The notes: generated from the letters alone by a model not told the origin. A stretch of DNA of 64,000 bases from Acinetobacter haemolyticus CIP 64.3 = MTCC 9819 (GCF_000369065.1 NZ_KB849803.1:186001-250000); one strand, 5' to 3'; shown: positions 39,224 to 49,663, numbered from the stretch's first letter. A program made the numbers and translations.

Positions 39224-39757
39224 TTAAACTGTTTTTTCGACTTGGCGAAATTCCAGCTCAACCTGAGTAGGTCGATTAAATACATTAATTGTCAACGTTA
39301 AACGTGACTTATCGTATTGAACTTCCTCCACGACCCCTTTAAAGTCAGTGAACGGACCATCAATAACGAGCAATTCTTCACCTGGTTCAAACATCGTCTT
39401 AGGACGAGGTGCTTCACCAAGATTACGTACACGAGCAAGAATCGCATCAGCTTCACGCTGAGTGATTGGCGCAGGTTTTTCTGGTGTTCCACCAATAAAA
39501 CCAAGAACTTTCGGACACTCTTTCACGATGTGCCAAGTATCATCATTCATTTCCATTTCGACTAGCACATAGCCAGGAAAGAATTTACGCTCAGACTTGC
39601 GCTTTTTACCGTCCTTCATTTCAACTACTTCTTCAGTAGGAACAAGAACTTCACCAAAGCTATCAGCTACCGTGCTACGTTGAATACGTTCATTAAGCGA
39701 ACGCATCACTTGCTTTTCAAAACCTGAATAGGCATGAATAATATACCAACGCTTCAT
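39224..39757 (-). CDS. nusG: Transcription termination/antitermination factor NusG
   Basis: The 177-residue NusG protein: N-terminal NGN domain that binds RNA polymerase ([43 protein letters not shown]) and C-terminal KOW domain ([24 protein letters not shown]) that binds Rho or S10. It follows secE by six bases. Confidence 0.98.
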   Translation of the reverse strand: MKRWYIIHAYSGFEKQVMRSLNERIQRSTVADSFGEVLVPTEEVVEMKDGKKRKSERKFFPGYVLVEMEMNDDTWHIVKECPKVLGFIGGTPEKPAPITQREADAILARVRNLGEAPRPKTMFEPGEELLVIDGPFTDFKGVVEEVQYDKSRLTLTINVFNRPTQVELEFRQVEKTV

Positions 39758-39763
39758 CGCACC

Positions 39764-40204
39764 TTACCCGATAATTAACTTAATAAACCAGCCCAACCCG
39801 TAATCAAAACACCACAATACGATTGCTGTTACAATTACAACCACAAGAACTTGCCACGAGGTGGTCATCGTCTCTTGTTTTGTCGGCCAAGCCACTCGAC
39901 GTAGTTCTATCCGCGCATCTAGCAATAAACGCACAAAGCCTTTACCTTGATGGGTGGCGTATAATAAACCTAAAGCGACCGCGATACAAGCCAAAATTAC
40001 CCCAATGCGCACCCAAATATCATTTGCTGGTGCCCAATAGGCAGGTAAATGCTGATTTACCATTGCTGAACCAATCAGCAAAGTCAATGCAATCAACCAT
40101 AAGACAACATCTAATGGAGAACCTGAGCTTACAATTTCTGCAGCGTTATTTCTTTGAGGGATTGGCGCGTCGCTCGATGCGTCACGCGATTTATCATTCG
40201 ACAT
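39764..40204 (-). CDS. secE: Preprotein translocase subunit SecE
   Basis: SecE is the essential stabilising subunit of the SecYEG channel. The 146-residue protein has three hydrophobic segments (about residues 32-51, 62-82, 115-140) as in gammaproteobacterial SecE. The conserved RRVAWPTKQETMTTSWQVLVVV motif is split by the amphipathic helix and last transmembrane helix. It lies between tRNA-Trp and nusG. Confidence 0.95.
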   Translation of the reverse strand: MSNDKSRDASSDAPIPQRNNAAEIVSSGSPLDVVLWLIALTLLIGSAMVNQHLPAYWAPANDIWVRIGVILACIAVALGLLYATHQGKGFVRLLLDARIELRRVAWPTKQETMTTSWQVLVVVIVTAIVLWCFDYGLGWFIKLIIG

Positions 40205-40280
40205 TTTTTTACTCGTCGTAGAATTCGCGACTTATTATATGACAACTTAGCCAGAATCAAGCGTTTTTATTTAAAAAAAG

Positions 40281-40356
40281 TGGCAGGTCAGGAGGGACTC
40301 GAACCCCCAACATTCGGTTTTGGAGACCGACGCTCTACCAATTGAACTACTGACCT
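40281..40356 (-). tRNA. trpT: tRNA-Trp (anticodon CCA)
   Basis: On the minus strand a 76-base cloverleaf begins AGGTCAGTAGTTCAATTGG and ends TGACCTGCCA with encoded CCA. The anticodon loop CTCCAAA places CCA at 40321-40323. It lies between tuf and secE, as in many gammaproteobacteria. Confidence 0.97.
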
Positions 40357-40404
40357 ATGATGCAAATCGAAAGCCGAAGCTTCCGATTTGAGTTTCATAA
40401 TCTA

Positions 40405-41595
40405 TTATGCAGTTACTTTCGCAACAACACCAGCACCTACAGTACGACCACCTTCACGGATCGCAAAACGTAGACCTGGGTCCATTGCGATCGGGTGGAT
40501 TAACTCTACTGACATTTCTACGTTGTCACCAGGCATTACCATTTCTACGCCATCTTGTAATTTGATCGCGCCAGTTACGTCAGTTGTACGGAAGTAGAAC
40601 TGTGGACGGTAACCGTTAAGGAATGGAGTGTGACGACCACCTTCTTCTTTAGAAAGTACGTATACTTCTGCATCGAATTTAGTGTGTGGCTTGATTGAAC
40701 CTGGTTTAGCAAGTACTTGACCACGTTGTACGTCTTCACGCTTAGTACCACGTAAAAGAACACCACAGTTCTCGCCCGCACGACCTTCGTCAAGAAGTTT
40801 ACGGAACATTTCTACGCCAGTTACAGTTGTTTTAACTGTATCTTTAATACCAACGATTTCAACTTCTTCGCCTACTTTAACGATACCAGACTCAACACGG
40901 CCTGTTACTACAGTACCACGACCAGAGATTGAGAATACGTCTTCGATTGGCATCAAGAATGCTTTGTCGATCGCACGCTCTGGCTCAGGAATGTAAGAAT
41001 CAAGCGCTTCAACAAGTGCAAGAACTGAAGACTCACCGTATTGACCAGCATCACCTTCTAACGCTTTAAGCGCAGAACCACGGATTACTGGAGTGTCATC
41101 ACCTGGGAAGTCATAAGTAGAAAGAAGTTCACGAACTTCCATTTCTACTAATTCAAGTAATTCTTCATCATCAACAAGGTCACACTTGTTCAAGAATACG
41201 ATAATGTACGGTACACCAACCTGACGTGAAAGAAGGATGTGTTCACGAGTTTGTGGCATTGGACCATCAGTCGCAGCACATACAAGGATCGCGCCGTCCA
41301 TCTGAGCAGCACCAGTAATCATGTTTTTAACATAATCGGCGTGGCCCGGGCAGTCTACGTGAGCGTAGTGACGGATTGGAGAATCGTATTCTACGTGTGA
41401 AGTATTAATTGTAATACCACGTGCTTTTTCTTCAGGAGCAGAGTCGATTTGCGAGTAATCTTTCGCTTCACCGCCGTAAGTTTTTGCACAGATTGTTGCA
41501 ATCGCAGCAGTTAAAGTTGTTTTACCATGGTCAACGTGACCAATTGTACCCACGTTTACGTGTGGTTTGTTACGTTCAAACTTAGCCTTAGCCAT
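40405..41595 (-). CDS. tuf: Elongation factor Tu
   Basis: The 396-residue GTPase that delivers aminoacyl-tRNA to the ribosome. G1 GHVDHGKTT, the switch I sequence RGITI, G3 DCPGH, G4 NKCD and G5 SALK are all intact, followed by the two beta-barrel domains. It sits between tRNA-Thr(GGU) and tRNA-Trp in the tufB-type position. Confidence 0.99.
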   Translation of the reverse strand: MAKAKFERNKPHVNVGTIGHVDHGKTTLTAAIATICAKTYGGEAKDYSQIDSAPEEKARGITINTSHVEYDSPIRHYAHVDCPGHADYVKNMITGAAQMDGAILVCAATDGPMPQTREHILLSRQVGVPYIIVFLNKCDLVDDEELLELVEMEVRELLSTYDFPGDDTPVIRGSALKALEGDAGQYGESSVLALVEALDSYIPEPERAIDKAFLMPIEDVFSISGRGTVVTGRVESGIVKVGEEVEIVGIKDTVKTTVTGVEMFRKLLDEGRAGENCGVLLRGTKREDVQRGQVLAKPGSIKPHTKFDAEVYVLSKEEGGRHTPFLNGYRPQFYFRTTDVTGAIKLQDGVEMVMPGDNVEMSVELIHPIAMDPGLRFAIREGGRTVGAGVVAKVTA

Positions 41596-41759
41596 TTTGA
41601 TTTTCCTCGTTTACGTCGACACCAGTTTAGAGAAAAACAACCCTGAAAAACTTTCTTTATCGACATTCGCCTAAAAAACTAGACACCTAATACTTGAAAA
41701 GCAGACTATAATAGCCTGCTTCTTTAAAATCTTGTAGAAATTCTACTAAGCTGTATATC

Positions 41760-41834
<75 letters not shown>

Positions 41835-41845
41835 GATCTCTTCGA

Positions 41846-41921
41846 TGGAGCGGGAGACGAGGATCGAACTCGCGACATGCAGCTTGGAAGGCTGCCACTC
41901 TACCAACTGAGTTACTCCCGC
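41846..41921 (-). tRNA. glyT: tRNA-Gly (anticodon UCC)
   Basis: A 76-base cloverleaf beginning GCGGGAGTAACTCAG and ending TCTCCCGCTCCA. Anticodon stem GCAGC/GCTGC with loop CTTCCAA gives UCC. Confidence 0.96.
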
Positions 41922-41955
41922 GCGTTGGTACTTTACCACTTCAATCGAAGTTATA

Positions 41956-42039
41956 TGGTGGTGGGAGAAGGATTCGAACCTTCGAAACTTTCGTAGCAGA
42001 GTTACAGTCTGCCCCCTTTGACCGCTCGGGAATCCCACC
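41956..42039 (-). tRNA. tyrU: tRNA-Tyr (anticodon GUA)
   Basis: An 84-base class II tRNA with a long variable arm, beginning GGTGGGATTCCCGAG and ending CTCCCACCACCA. The anticodon loop CTGTAAC gives GUA. Confidence 0.96.
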
Positions 42040-42091
42040 AAATCACACTTGCACAGTGCAGCTCGTTTACTTTAAACTCAAAACCTTAAGA

Positions 42092-42167
<76 letters not shown>

Positions 42168-42208
42168 GCTTCTTAGTGTTTCGTACGTTTCGTATCGGAA
42201 CGGTGTGC

Positions 42209-42236
42209 AGTTTAGCAAAACTCTGAGTCGATGCAA
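42209..42236 (-). promoter_or_regulatory. Predicted promoter of the tRNA-tuf operon
   Basis: On the minus strand TTGCAT (complement of 42231-42236) and TAAACT (complement of 42209-42214, with an upstream TGC extension) are 16 bases apart, about 42 bases before the first tRNA. A GC-containing stretch (GCACACCG) follows the -10, as in growth-rate-regulated stable RNA promoters. Confidence 0.5.
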
Positions 42237-42265
42237 GTGGTTTTTTTAAAAAAACCGCTAAAAAC

Positions 42266-43759
42266 TCATAAAATCAATCCGTTTGATGATAATTCAACCG
42301 CTTTGATCACTGCGCGAGCTTTTATTTGGGTTTCATTCCATTCTGATTCAGGATTTGAGTCTGCAACCAACCCTGCTCCCGCTTGCACGTAAACCTTTTT
42401 ATCACGAATCACACAAGTACGAATTGCAATCGACATGTCCATTTCCCCATGCCAACCTAAATAACCAACAGCACCACCAAATACGCCACGTTTTACAGGC
42501 TCAACCTCATCAATGATTTCCATCGCACGAATTTTAGGAGCACCTGAAAGCGTTCCTGCGGGAAATGTTGCCTTAAACACATCTAAAGCATCGACATCAT
42601 CACGCACTTCACCTTGTACATTTGACACAATATGCATCACATGTGAATAACGCTCGATTACCATGCGATCAGTGACTTGGACTTTTCCAATCTTTGAAAC
42701 ACGCCCAACATCATTACGACCCAGATCAATCAACATCAAATGTTCAGCAATCTCTTTTTCGTCTGCTAATAAATCTTGCTCGAGTGCCAAATCTTCTTCT
42801 TTAGTCTTACCACGTGGTCGTGTACCAGCCAAAGGACGCACCGTTGCGATCCCATCCTCTAAACGAGATAGGATTTCAGGTGATGAACCCACAATATGAA
42901 AAGGCTTATCATCAACAAGCGTTCGTCCTTGCACTAAAAACAGATACGGTGATGGATTGAGATGACGCAAAGCACGATAAACCTGTAATGCCTCACCATC
43001 AAAATCAGACACCATTCGCTGCCCTGGCACCACCTGCATGACATCACCAGCACGAATGTACTCTTTCACCGTTTCCACCGTTTCAAGAAACTTTTCTTTC
43101 CCCGTGATCGACTCAAAGTGCGGAGCTGTATGCGGTTTTGCCTGCAAACTCACAGGTGTTGCAAGCAGTTGCTCTAATTGATCCAATTTTTGTTGTGCTT
43201 GCGCATAAGCATCATCTTGATTTGCATCAGCATGATGGATTAAAAATAAAGTATCTTTTAAATTATCAAATACGATCACTGTTTTTGACAGCATTAACCA
43301 TAAGTCTGGCAATGTCACAGGATCGTCTGCTGGAACATTTTTTAATTTTGGCTCGATATAGCGTACAGCGTCGTAACCCAGATAACCCACTAAACCACCT
43401 GTAAAACTCGGTAGTTCAGGCAATTCTTTTTTACTTGGTACTTTAAATTGATGCTGAAAGTCGCGAATATATTGAAATGGGTCGGTACAATTTTGTTGGG
43501 TAACGGTACCATCAGTTTGCTGAACGGTAAGCACACCTGCATTACATGAGAAAACCGTAGATTCACCCAAACCGATCATTGAGTATCTCGCCCAATTTTC
43601 ACCACCTTCAACAGACTCGAAAAGATAGGCATGTTTATGTGTTTTAAATCGAGCAAAAACGGAAAGTGGGGTTTCAGTATCGGCTAAACGTTGGCGGTAA
43701 ACGGGAATGGTGTTATAGCCGGCTGATTTTAACTGTTCAAATTGTACTAAGGTAGTCAT
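42266..43759 (-). CDS. trpE: Anthranilate synthase component I
   Basis: TrpE converts chorismate to anthranilate, the first step of tryptophan synthesis, using ammonia from TrpG. The 497-residue protein has the N-terminal anthranilate synthase domain (YLFESVEGGENWARYSMIG, with the SV/E-type tryptophan feedback pocket). The C-terminal chorismate-binding domain follows (GSSPEILSRLEDG, RPLAGTRPRGKT, FPAGTLSGAPKIRAMEIIDE, YVQAGAGLVADSNPE). gph lies directly upstream on the same strand, an arrangement common in Acinetobacter and pseudomonads. No leader peptide or trp attenuator is visible. Confidence 0.97.
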   Translation of the reverse strand: MTTLVQFEQLKSAGYNTIPVYRQRLADTETPLSVFARFKTHKHAYLFESVEGGENWARYSMIGLGESTVFSCNAGVLTVQQTDGTVTQQNCTDPFQYIRDFQHQFKVPSKKELPELPSFTGGLVGYLGYDAVRYIEPKLKNVPADDPVTLPDLWLMLSKTVIVFDNLKDTLFLIHHADANQDDAYAQAQQKLDQLEQLLATPVSLQAKPHTAPHFESITGKEKFLETVETVKEYIRAGDVMQVVPGQRMVSDFDGEALQVYRALRHLNPSPYLFLVQGRTLVDDKPFHIVGSSPEILSRLEDGIATVRPLAGTRPRGKTKEEDLALEQDLLADEKEIAEHLMLIDLGRNDVGRVSKIGKVQVTDRMVIERYSHVMHIVSNVQGEVRDDVDALDVFKATFPAGTLSGAPKIRAMEIIDEVEPVKRGVFGGAVGYLGWHGEMDMSIAIRTCVIRDKKVYVQAGAGLVADSNPESEWNETQIKARAVIKAVELSSNGLIL

Positions 43760-43841
43760 GGATATTCTCTATGGTTTTAATTTCTGTGCGTTTTTTCTTT
43801 AGTGCTCTTTCAAGCCCGCCATCGAAAAACCATAACTACTT

Positions 43842-44534
43842 TCATGCCTGTCTCCTGATCTGATCTTCTTCAACGAGTTCCACCAAACGATCCACCACCT
43901 GTTGCGGTTGGCAATCGTAAATATTCTCCCCATGATTATAGCCATAGCTGACCACAATACAATCTATACCTGCACGTCGTGCAGCTTCAACATCATTACT
44001 TGAATCACCAATCATTAGTGTTTGTGCGGCAGCAACATTTTGGCTCTGCATACAGTGCAATAATGGCAAGGGATGAGGTTTACGCTCAGGCAAGGTATCA
44101 CCACCAACCACCATCTTAAAATAAGATGAAAGTGATAAAATATCCAAAATACCTCTCGCCAACTGCTCTGGTTTATTGGTCACACATGCCATGATAATCC
44201 CATGCGCTTGACAATAATCCAAGAAAGGTAAAACACCTTCATATACCTGAGTATTGACACATAACTCTTGTGCATAGACATCAACGAATGTGTTTAACAA
44301 GAGCGCATGTTGCTGAGGGCTTGCATCCTCAAATAAATATTCAAGGACTGTTTCACAAAGTTTTGCGGCGCCCTTTCCAACCCATGCTCGTATCTGATCT
44401 TCAGTAACTACAGGAAAGTGCAATTTTTCCAAACTAATATTCATTGCACGATATAAGTCAGCAGCAGAATCTACAAGTGTTCCATCCAAATCAAACAAGA
44501 TAAGATCACGACGTTGTAACTGTGCAATGGACAT
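43842..44534 (-). CDS. gph: Phosphoglycolate phosphatase
   Basis: A 230-residue haloacid dehalogenase-superfamily phosphatase that removes 2-phosphoglycolate formed during DNA repair. Motif I DLDGTLVDS is near residue 15, motif II T in ACVTNKPEQLA near 120, motif III K in ERKPHPLPLLH near 155, and motif IV GDSSNDVEAA near 178. Order and spacing fit Gph. trpE is immediately downstream. Confidence 0.93.
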   Translation of the reverse strand: MSIAQLQRRDLILFDLDGTLVDSAADLYRAMNISLEKLHFPVVTEDQIRAWVGKGAAKLCETVLEYLFEDASPQQHALLLNTFVDVYAQELCVNTQVYEGVLPFLDYCQAHGIIMACVTNKPEQLARGILDILSLSSYFKMVVGGDTLPERKPHPLPLLHCMQSQNVAAAQTLMIGDSSNDVEAARRAGIDCIVVSYGYNHGENIYDCQPQQVVDRLVELVEEDQIRRQA

Positions 44535-44646
44535 TAAATTTCCACCTATAAAATGAAAAAGGCATCCCTCAACTAAACCCCAACACCACTTTACTAAAAT
44601 GTTAGAGCAACTAGAAGCATGCCTTGATTGTAAAAGTTTAGTCTAA

Positions 44647-45255
44647 TTATTTAAAGAACAACCAAGCGATCACCGCCAAAATGATCAACACAATCAGAGA
44701 AATCATACCCACTGAAGCATTTGTTTGCTGCTCTTTTTCCTGCGCAACTCGCGACACAGGCTCTGGCATAGGCACTGATTTTGGTTCAGCAGAAACCTCA
44801 ACTTTCACCCCTTCAGGGATCGGTGCAGGCTTAGGAATACCCACTTGCTGAGGCATACCATCGCGACTAATTGGCGTTTCAACAGCTCTTTCTGCAATAC
44901 TTGGCATACCTTGATCTTGCGTGACGGTGTTTACTGGTTCCACTTCGATTTCTGGTAATTCAGTTTCTGGGGCAAGTACGCTAAATACAAAACTTGCAAA
45001 TTGCAAAATATCACCATCATGCAATTCAGTATCTTGAATGATACGCACATCATTCACAAAGGTACCATTTGATGAGTTCAGATCTTGCACCCACAATTGT
45101 TGTTCCTTAAGCAACAAAGCAGCATGGCGACGTGAAATATCGGCAGATTGCAATAAAATATCAGCCTCTTGATGACGCCCTACCAACATATCACGTTCAA
45201 TCGTGAGTTCTTTCCCCGTAAATTCACCTGTAATGGCTTGTAGTTTCCAAGTCAT
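44647..45255 (-). CDS. FHA domain membrane protein
   Basis: A 202-residue protein with an N-terminal forkhead-associated domain (LVGRHQEADILLQSADISRRHAALL, LQDLNSSNGTFVND), which binds phosphothreonine peptides. A Pro/Glu-rich linker follows, then one C-terminal transmembrane helix (GMISLIVLIILAVIAWLFF), so the domain faces the cytoplasm. The start is the ATG at 45255, with AAGGG nine bases upstream. It lies after gspD on the same strand; a link to secretion is only positional. Confidence 0.85.
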   Translation of the reverse strand: MTWKLQAITGEFTGKELTIERDMLVGRHQEADILLQSADISRRHAALLLKEQQLWVQDLNSSNGTFVNDVRIIQDTELHDGDILQFASFVFSVLAPETELPEIEVEPVNTVTQDQGMPSIAERAVETPISRDGMPQQVGIPKPAPIPEGVKVEVSAEPKSVPMPEPVSRVAQEKEQQTNASVGMISLIVLIILAVIAWLFFK

Positions 45256-45333
45256 AAACATCAACCCTTATCCTGATTTATTGATTATCGGCTCTTGCAA
45301 TCATAACATTGTGACAGAAGTGCTTGTGTGCTT

Positions 45334-47541
45334 CTACTGTGAAGATGCAGGATGCAACGTCGTCGTGGTCACCGTATTCTTACTTCTTTCAACCGCTTTC
45401 TTTTGCAAAGGTGGCTGTGCTGTCGCCACCGGCGTAGTCACCGCAGAGGTCTTTTGCTGCGTCGCTGTTGGCACTTTTTGATATGGTGAATTATTTATCC
45501 CCTGTTGAGTGTAAATATCCGAGACATTTTGAGGCAGTTTGGCAAAATTTCCGTTTTTATCCATCGAAAGTTGCAAGCTATATAATTGATTATAGCGTTG
45601 CTGTGAAATACGACGGATATCATCTGAATCCCCAACAATGGTTGGATGAATAAACACCAAAAGATTACGCTTATCATTACTGCGTGTATCAGCACGGAAT
45701 AACCGTCCTAAATAGGGAATATCACCCAACACCGGGATACTCTGACGAGTTAGATTAGTATCATCAGAAATCAAACCACCCAAAATTACAGTTTGCCCAT
45801 GATCAGCTAGTACAGAGGTCTTAATCGCCCGTTTACTGGTCACCAAATCCGTTGCCTGCCCTCGATTAGGCTGAACATTCGAAACCTCTTGCTCAACCTC
45901 AAGACGAATCGATCCCCCTTCACCAATATGTGGGACAACTTTCAGCGTAATCCCCACATCCTTTCGCTCAACCGTCGTATACGGGTTCACAGTACTATTA
46001 CCCTGAGTTGCAACAGATCCTGTAACAAATGGAACATTTTGCCCCACCACGATATAAGCTTCTTCATTGTCCATTGTGACGATGGATGGGGTCGATAAAA
46101 AATTGGATTTCGTATTCGCTTTCAGCGCTTGTATCAAGGCACCATATGCCCTACGGGGGTTTTCAAAATTTCCTAAACCTATTGAAGCACCATCTCCAAA
46201 AGCCCCTGCTGCACCTACCGCACCACCAGTTAGATAACCAGCGGCAATTTTGGACAGTCCAGAACCAAGATTTGAAAAATTAACCAGCCCGACACCACTA
46301 TTTAGATCACCCAATACCCATTGCACACCAAGTTGCTCAGCATCACCCCCAACAACCTCGATAATCGCAGCTTCTATCAACACTTGCTGACGACGTGTAT
46401 CCAGTTGTTGTATTGCCGATTCAATCTCGCGCATTAATTGTGGGTCAGCTTTCACGACCAAGGCATTCTGCGTACCATCAGCAATGATACTCACGCCTCC
46501 TCCGTTAAAGCTGGTCACATCATTTTGACGATTATTAAAACCACTATTTAGGCTAATCGCTGAATTTCCCGATGCGTTATTGGATGAACTGCTATTTTGA
46601 TTATTCGAAATCAGATTACTAACAGCATTTGAACTACTATTATTAGATGTCGATGAGGATGAAACTGACTGACCTGTCACCAAACCTTGTAAAATTTCAG
46701 CTAAATTTTTTGCACTTGCATATTTCAAACGAAATACTTTTAATCCGCCCAAACGATCTGCTGACGGCACATCGACCATTTCGATAATTTGACGCAACCG
46801 CTTGCGTGAATCTGGATCACCTTTAATCAAAATACGATTGGTGCGATTATCCGCAACAATACGTACTCGAGACCCCATCAAATCTTTAGATGATCCCGTT
46901 CCACTCATTGTCTCAAGCAAAGCAATCACTTCCTCTGCCTGACTCGACTGCAACGTAATCGCCTCAATATCATTCTGCCCTGTTCCATCCAAGTTTCGGA
47001 CAATATTCTCAAGCTGATAGATATTTGCTGCTCGATCAGAAACAATAAGTGCATTGGTTCCCGCTACTGCCGCCAGATGCGCAAACTGTGGCATCAATGG
47101 GCGCAAAGCAGGTACGAGTTCATTTGGATTGGTATTTTGTAGCCAAATAACACGCGTTACGATTTGATCCCCACCCGCACGATTTCGCCCATCATAAGGA
47201 ATACCTGCATTTTTCACATTACTATCAGGCACCAAGCGAATCGTATTTCCTGAAGGCAATGCCACCACACCATTGACACTTAATACACCTAAGAAGAGAT
47301 CGTAAACCTCATCTTTGTTGAGTGGTTTGTTCGAAATGACTGTCACATTACCGCGCACTCGCGGATCAACTGCAAAGTTCTTACCCGTAATATCAGCAAC
47401 CTCATTAATAAAAGCTGCTAAATCTGCATCACGTAGATTGATCTTCCATGTCTGTGCTTGTACATGGGTACTGATTGTCGCAACTAACGGTGCTGCGGCA
47501 AGTAATGCCCAAAGTGGACGCTGATGATTCAAAAAAGCCAT
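45334..47541 (-). CDS. gspD: Type II secretion system secretin GspD
   Basis: GspD forms the outer-membrane channel through which folded exoproteins leave. The 735-residue protein has a signal peptide (ALLAAAPLVATISTHVQA), the N0 domain (WKINLRDADLAAFINEVADITGKNF), N1-N3 domains, and the secretin core (RRQQVLIEAAIIEV, VPFVTGSVATQGNS, LEVEQEVSNV, VPVLGDIPYLGRLFR). The N3 domain has a long Ser/Asn-rich loop (about residues 298-345). The start is the ATG at 47541; a GTG at 47550 has a better spaced AGGA and is possible. It follows gspC. Confidence 0.96.
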   Translation of the reverse strand: MAFLNHQRPLWALLAAAPLVATISTHVQAQTWKINLRDADLAAFINEVADITGKNFAVDPRVRGNVTVISNKPLNKDEVYDLFLGVLSVNGVVALPSGNTIRLVPDSNVKNAGIPYDGRNRAGGDQIVTRVIWLQNTNPNELVPALRPLMPQFAHLAAVAGTNALIVSDRAANIYQLENIVRNLDGTGQNDIEAITLQSSQAEEVIALLETMSGTGSSKDLMGSRVRIVADNRTNRILIKGDPDSRKRLRQIIEMVDVPSADRLGGLKVFRLKYASAKNLAEILQGLVTGQSVSSSSTSNNSSSNAVSNLISNNQNSSSSNNASGNSAISLNSGFNNRQNDVTSFNGGGVSIIADGTQNALVVKADPQLMREIESAIQQLDTRRQQVLIEAAIIEVVGGDAEQLGVQWVLGDLNSGVGLVNFSNLGSGLSKIAAGYLTGGAVGAAGAFGDGASIGLGNFENPRRAYGALIQALKANTKSNFLSTPSIVTMDNEEAYIVVGQNVPFVTGSVATQGNSTVNPYTTVERKDVGITLKVVPHIGEGGSIRLEVEQEVSNVQPNRGQATDLVTSKRAIKTSVLADHGQTVILGGLISDDTNLTRQSIPVLGDIPYLGRLFRADTRSNDKRNLLVFIHPTIVGDSDDIRRISQQRYNQLYSLQLSMDKNGNFAKLPQNVSDIYTQQGINNSPYQKVPTATQQKTSAVTTPVATAQPPLQKKAVERSKNTVTTTTLHPASSQ

Positions 47542-47582
47542 AACCTGCACTTATTCCTAACTATTGTGATGATGTGTGATCA

Positions 47583-48419
47583 CTAAAAACTCTGTTGAAT
47601 GGTCATCACTTGATCACCACGTTTTATTTCTATTTTGGCATGCCCTTGACGACGCACTTGCTCTAGTAATTGTACTTCGCTTAGTCCCTGCCCAACGGTT
47701 TGACCATTGATCGATAGAACTCGATCCCCCGCACGCAAACCCAATGTATTTTTAAGACCAACGGGTGTTTGATCTGTGATTTCATAGCCATCTGCACCAC
47801 CACTCACTCCCATATTCTTCAGATATTGCTCACGGTTATCCTGCATTTCTTGAATTGCCTGCCCCAATGCAGACTGAGGAGAGTTTTGAACAGGCTCTGG
47901 CATATGTGCAGGCGGTGGCTGGTTATTGCGACTAACCGGCTCTATTGGTTGATATAAACCTTTCTCCAACCCTTTAAAGGTCACTTCTCGTGTTGCGCCA
48001 TTGCCTTGTTTCAACACCACACGATCCCAATACACTTCAACCAGTTGATATGACGTTGAACCTAAGGTTTCACCTACACGATAACGCTCAGCACTATCAT
48101 TTAATTTGATCACTGCAGAGGACAACGAGTTGGAAGAACCGAGCAGTACCCCCTGTAATTCCAAATTAACATTATCCTGCACTGTACTCGCAGCGGGCTC
48201 ATTAAATAAAGCGAATGAACTGATATTCGGAACTTGTGCTTGTTGTGAACCCAACTCAACCCGATCAAATTGCATCGCTTGAGGAGGAGCAACTACCAAC
48301 CAAAAAAACGAAGCGAGTTTCCAACACAGCCATAATAACAAGATTGCCAAAATCAACGGACTGAGCTTATCGAGCTTTTGCCAATCTAACTGTTGTATTT
48401 TTTGTATTAATGCGTCCAT
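47583..48419 (-). CDS. gspC: Type II secretion system protein GspC
   Basis: The 278-residue inner-membrane GspC links the inner-membrane platform to the secretin. It has one N-terminal transmembrane helix (LSPLILAILLLWLCWKLASFFWL), the periplasmic HR domain (LQGVLLGSSNSLSSAVIKLND, YRVGETLG), a Pro/Gln-rich linker and a C-terminal PDZ-like domain (GLKNTLGLRAGDRVLSINGQTV). The ATG at 48419 overlaps the gspN stop (TGATG), indicating translational coupling. Confidence 0.93.
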   Translation of the reverse strand: MDALIQKIQQLDWQKLDKLSPLILAILLLWLCWKLASFFWLVVAPPQAMQFDRVELGSQQAQVPNISSFALFNEPAASTVQDNVNLELQGVLLGSSNSLSSAVIKLNDSAERYRVGETLGSTSYQLVEVYWDRVVLKQGNGATREVTFKGLEKGLYQPIEPVSRNNQPPPAHMPEPVQNSPQSALGQAIQEMQDNREQYLKNMGVSGGADGYEITDQTPVGLKNTLGLRAGDRVLSINGQTVGQGLSEVQLLEQVRRQGHAKIEIKRGDQVMTIQQSF

Positions 48420-49162
48420 CACATTCCACCTTGTAACAATGGCTGGCGTGAGCTAATCACATAAGTGTCTAGTCCTGCTTTACCCTGATAAGAAGGAACG
48501 TTTAACAGCATTCGCTGTGTCAGTTGTACATCAAGCATAAGATTGGCATCTAAACTTATGTTTGCCATTTTTTGACTGCGTTGATCGCGTACATCCAGTT
48601 GCAATTGTCCATTGGCATCTTTTAACTCGGCAATTAAAGATGGCATAGTCATACGCTCTTGACGCTGACCAAAAGTATAAGTCAATTCGCCACCACCCCA
48701 GTTCAGTTGCCCTTCAGTGGCACTAAAACCTTTTTCATTGTGATAATGAAGTTGTACATCCTTGAGTTGAATTGCATTCTCAGGCCATTGCCAATTGGCA
48801 AAATAACGCAAAGTTTCAGGTGCCACTTGACCTTGTAACCCCTTAACAATAATTTTTTTCCCCAAGCCATAAGCAAAGACACCATTAAATTGTGTGTTGC
48901 CACTATGGATATCGAGATCAGCCCCAAAACGTAATAGCAACAAATCTAAAGGTCGTGTCTTCCAATGCACAGAGCCTCGTAACTGCCCACGTTGCCAGTC
49001 CGCTTGTCCCTGCCAGATGTTGCCACTAACATTATGTAGTAATTGATTATCTTTAGAAAATTTCGCAATAAGCCATGTTGCTGGAATCTGTAAAATAATA
49101 AAAATTAAAAATGCAAAAATGGCGAATAGCCACCATCTCCATTGTTTGGTATTTTTCTTCAT
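48419..49162 (-). CDS. gspN: Type II secretion system protein GspN
   Basis: A 247-residue bitopic inner-membrane protein, N-terminal helix WWLFAIFAFLIFIILQIPATWL, with a beta-rich periplasmic part (GNIWQGQADW, VHWKTRPLDLLLLRF) typical of the GspN family. The ATG at 49162 has AAGGGTGGG directly upstream; an ATG at 49195 lacks such a site. It is first of the gspN-gspC-gspD unit. Confidence 0.88.
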   Translation of the reverse strand: MKKNTKQWRWWLFAIFAFLIFIILQIPATWLIAKFSKDNQLLHNVSGNIWQGQADWQRGQLRGSVHWKTRPLDLLLLRFGADLDIHSGNTQFNGVFAYGLGKKIIVKGLQGQVAPETLRYFANWQWPENAIQLKDVQLHYHNEKGFSATEGQLNWGGGELTYTFGQRQERMTMPSLIAELKDANGQLQLDVRDQRSQKMANISLDANLMLDVQLTQRMLLNVPSYQGKAGLDTYVISSRQPLLQGGM

Positions 49163-49257
49163 CCCACCCTTACCAACATCGCTAACATCATCCATTTAAA
49201 ATACTTGCTCTGAATGACATTATGCATAATTTTTCAACATCGCCAATTCTCTCATAT

Positions 49258-49287
49258 AAAAAAACCAAGCTTTTAAGCTTGGTTTTT
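49258..49287. terminator. Terminator of the H-NS-like gene
   Basis: A perfect 14-base stem, AAAAAACCAAGCTT with AAGCTTGGTTTTTT, between the H-NS-like gene (upstream in transcription) and gspN. T runs occur on both strands. Confidence 0.88.
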
Positions 49288-49336
49288 TACAAAGGATAAA
49301 GTCATGGTATGACAAAACGATGACTTTAAAACTCAC

Positions 49337-49663
49337 TTAGATTAAGAAATCTTCAAGTTTTGCGCCTTTTTCTAATTCAGCAACCAACCAACGCGGTTGT
49401 TTACCACGACCAGTCCAAGTTTCTTCAGTATTATTTTTATTGCGGTAGCGTGGTTCTACAGCTTTACGCGTAGTCTTTTTACGCTTTTGCTCACCTACAG
49501 CCAATAACTCTTCAACGCTTAAACCAATACCATCAGCAATTGCTATGATTTGATTATATGCATCTTCAATTGCTTGGTCTTTTTTACTTTCAATTAAAGC
49601 TTCAGCTTCTGCTTGCAAACGCTTTAAATCTTCAACTGATAAATCACTAATATCTGGTTTCAT
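49337..49663 (-). CDS. H-NS family nucleoid-associated protein
   Basis: A 108-residue DNA-binding silencer-type protein. The N-terminal half is a coiled-coil dimerisation helix (VEDLKRLQAEAEALIESKKDQAIEDAYNQ, shown here in part). The C-terminal H-NS DNA-binding motif reads TWTGRGKQPRWL. GGAG lies 8 bases before the ATG at 49663; a GTG at 49672 overlaps that site. H-NS proteins silence AT-rich acquired DNA. The IS element lies in its upstream region. Confidence 0.92.
   Translation of the reverse strand: MKPDISDLSVEDLKRLQAEAEALIESKKDQAIEDAYNQIIAIADGIGLSVEELLAVGEQKRKKTTRKAVEPRYRNKNNTEETWTGRGKQPRWLVAELEKGAKLEDFLI

Noticed and set aside
42239..42256. GGTTTTTTT/AAAAAAACC palindrome considered as a trpE terminator
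   Set aside because: The stem is nearly all A-T and no T run follows it on the minus strand; it overlaps the approach to the tRNA promoter.
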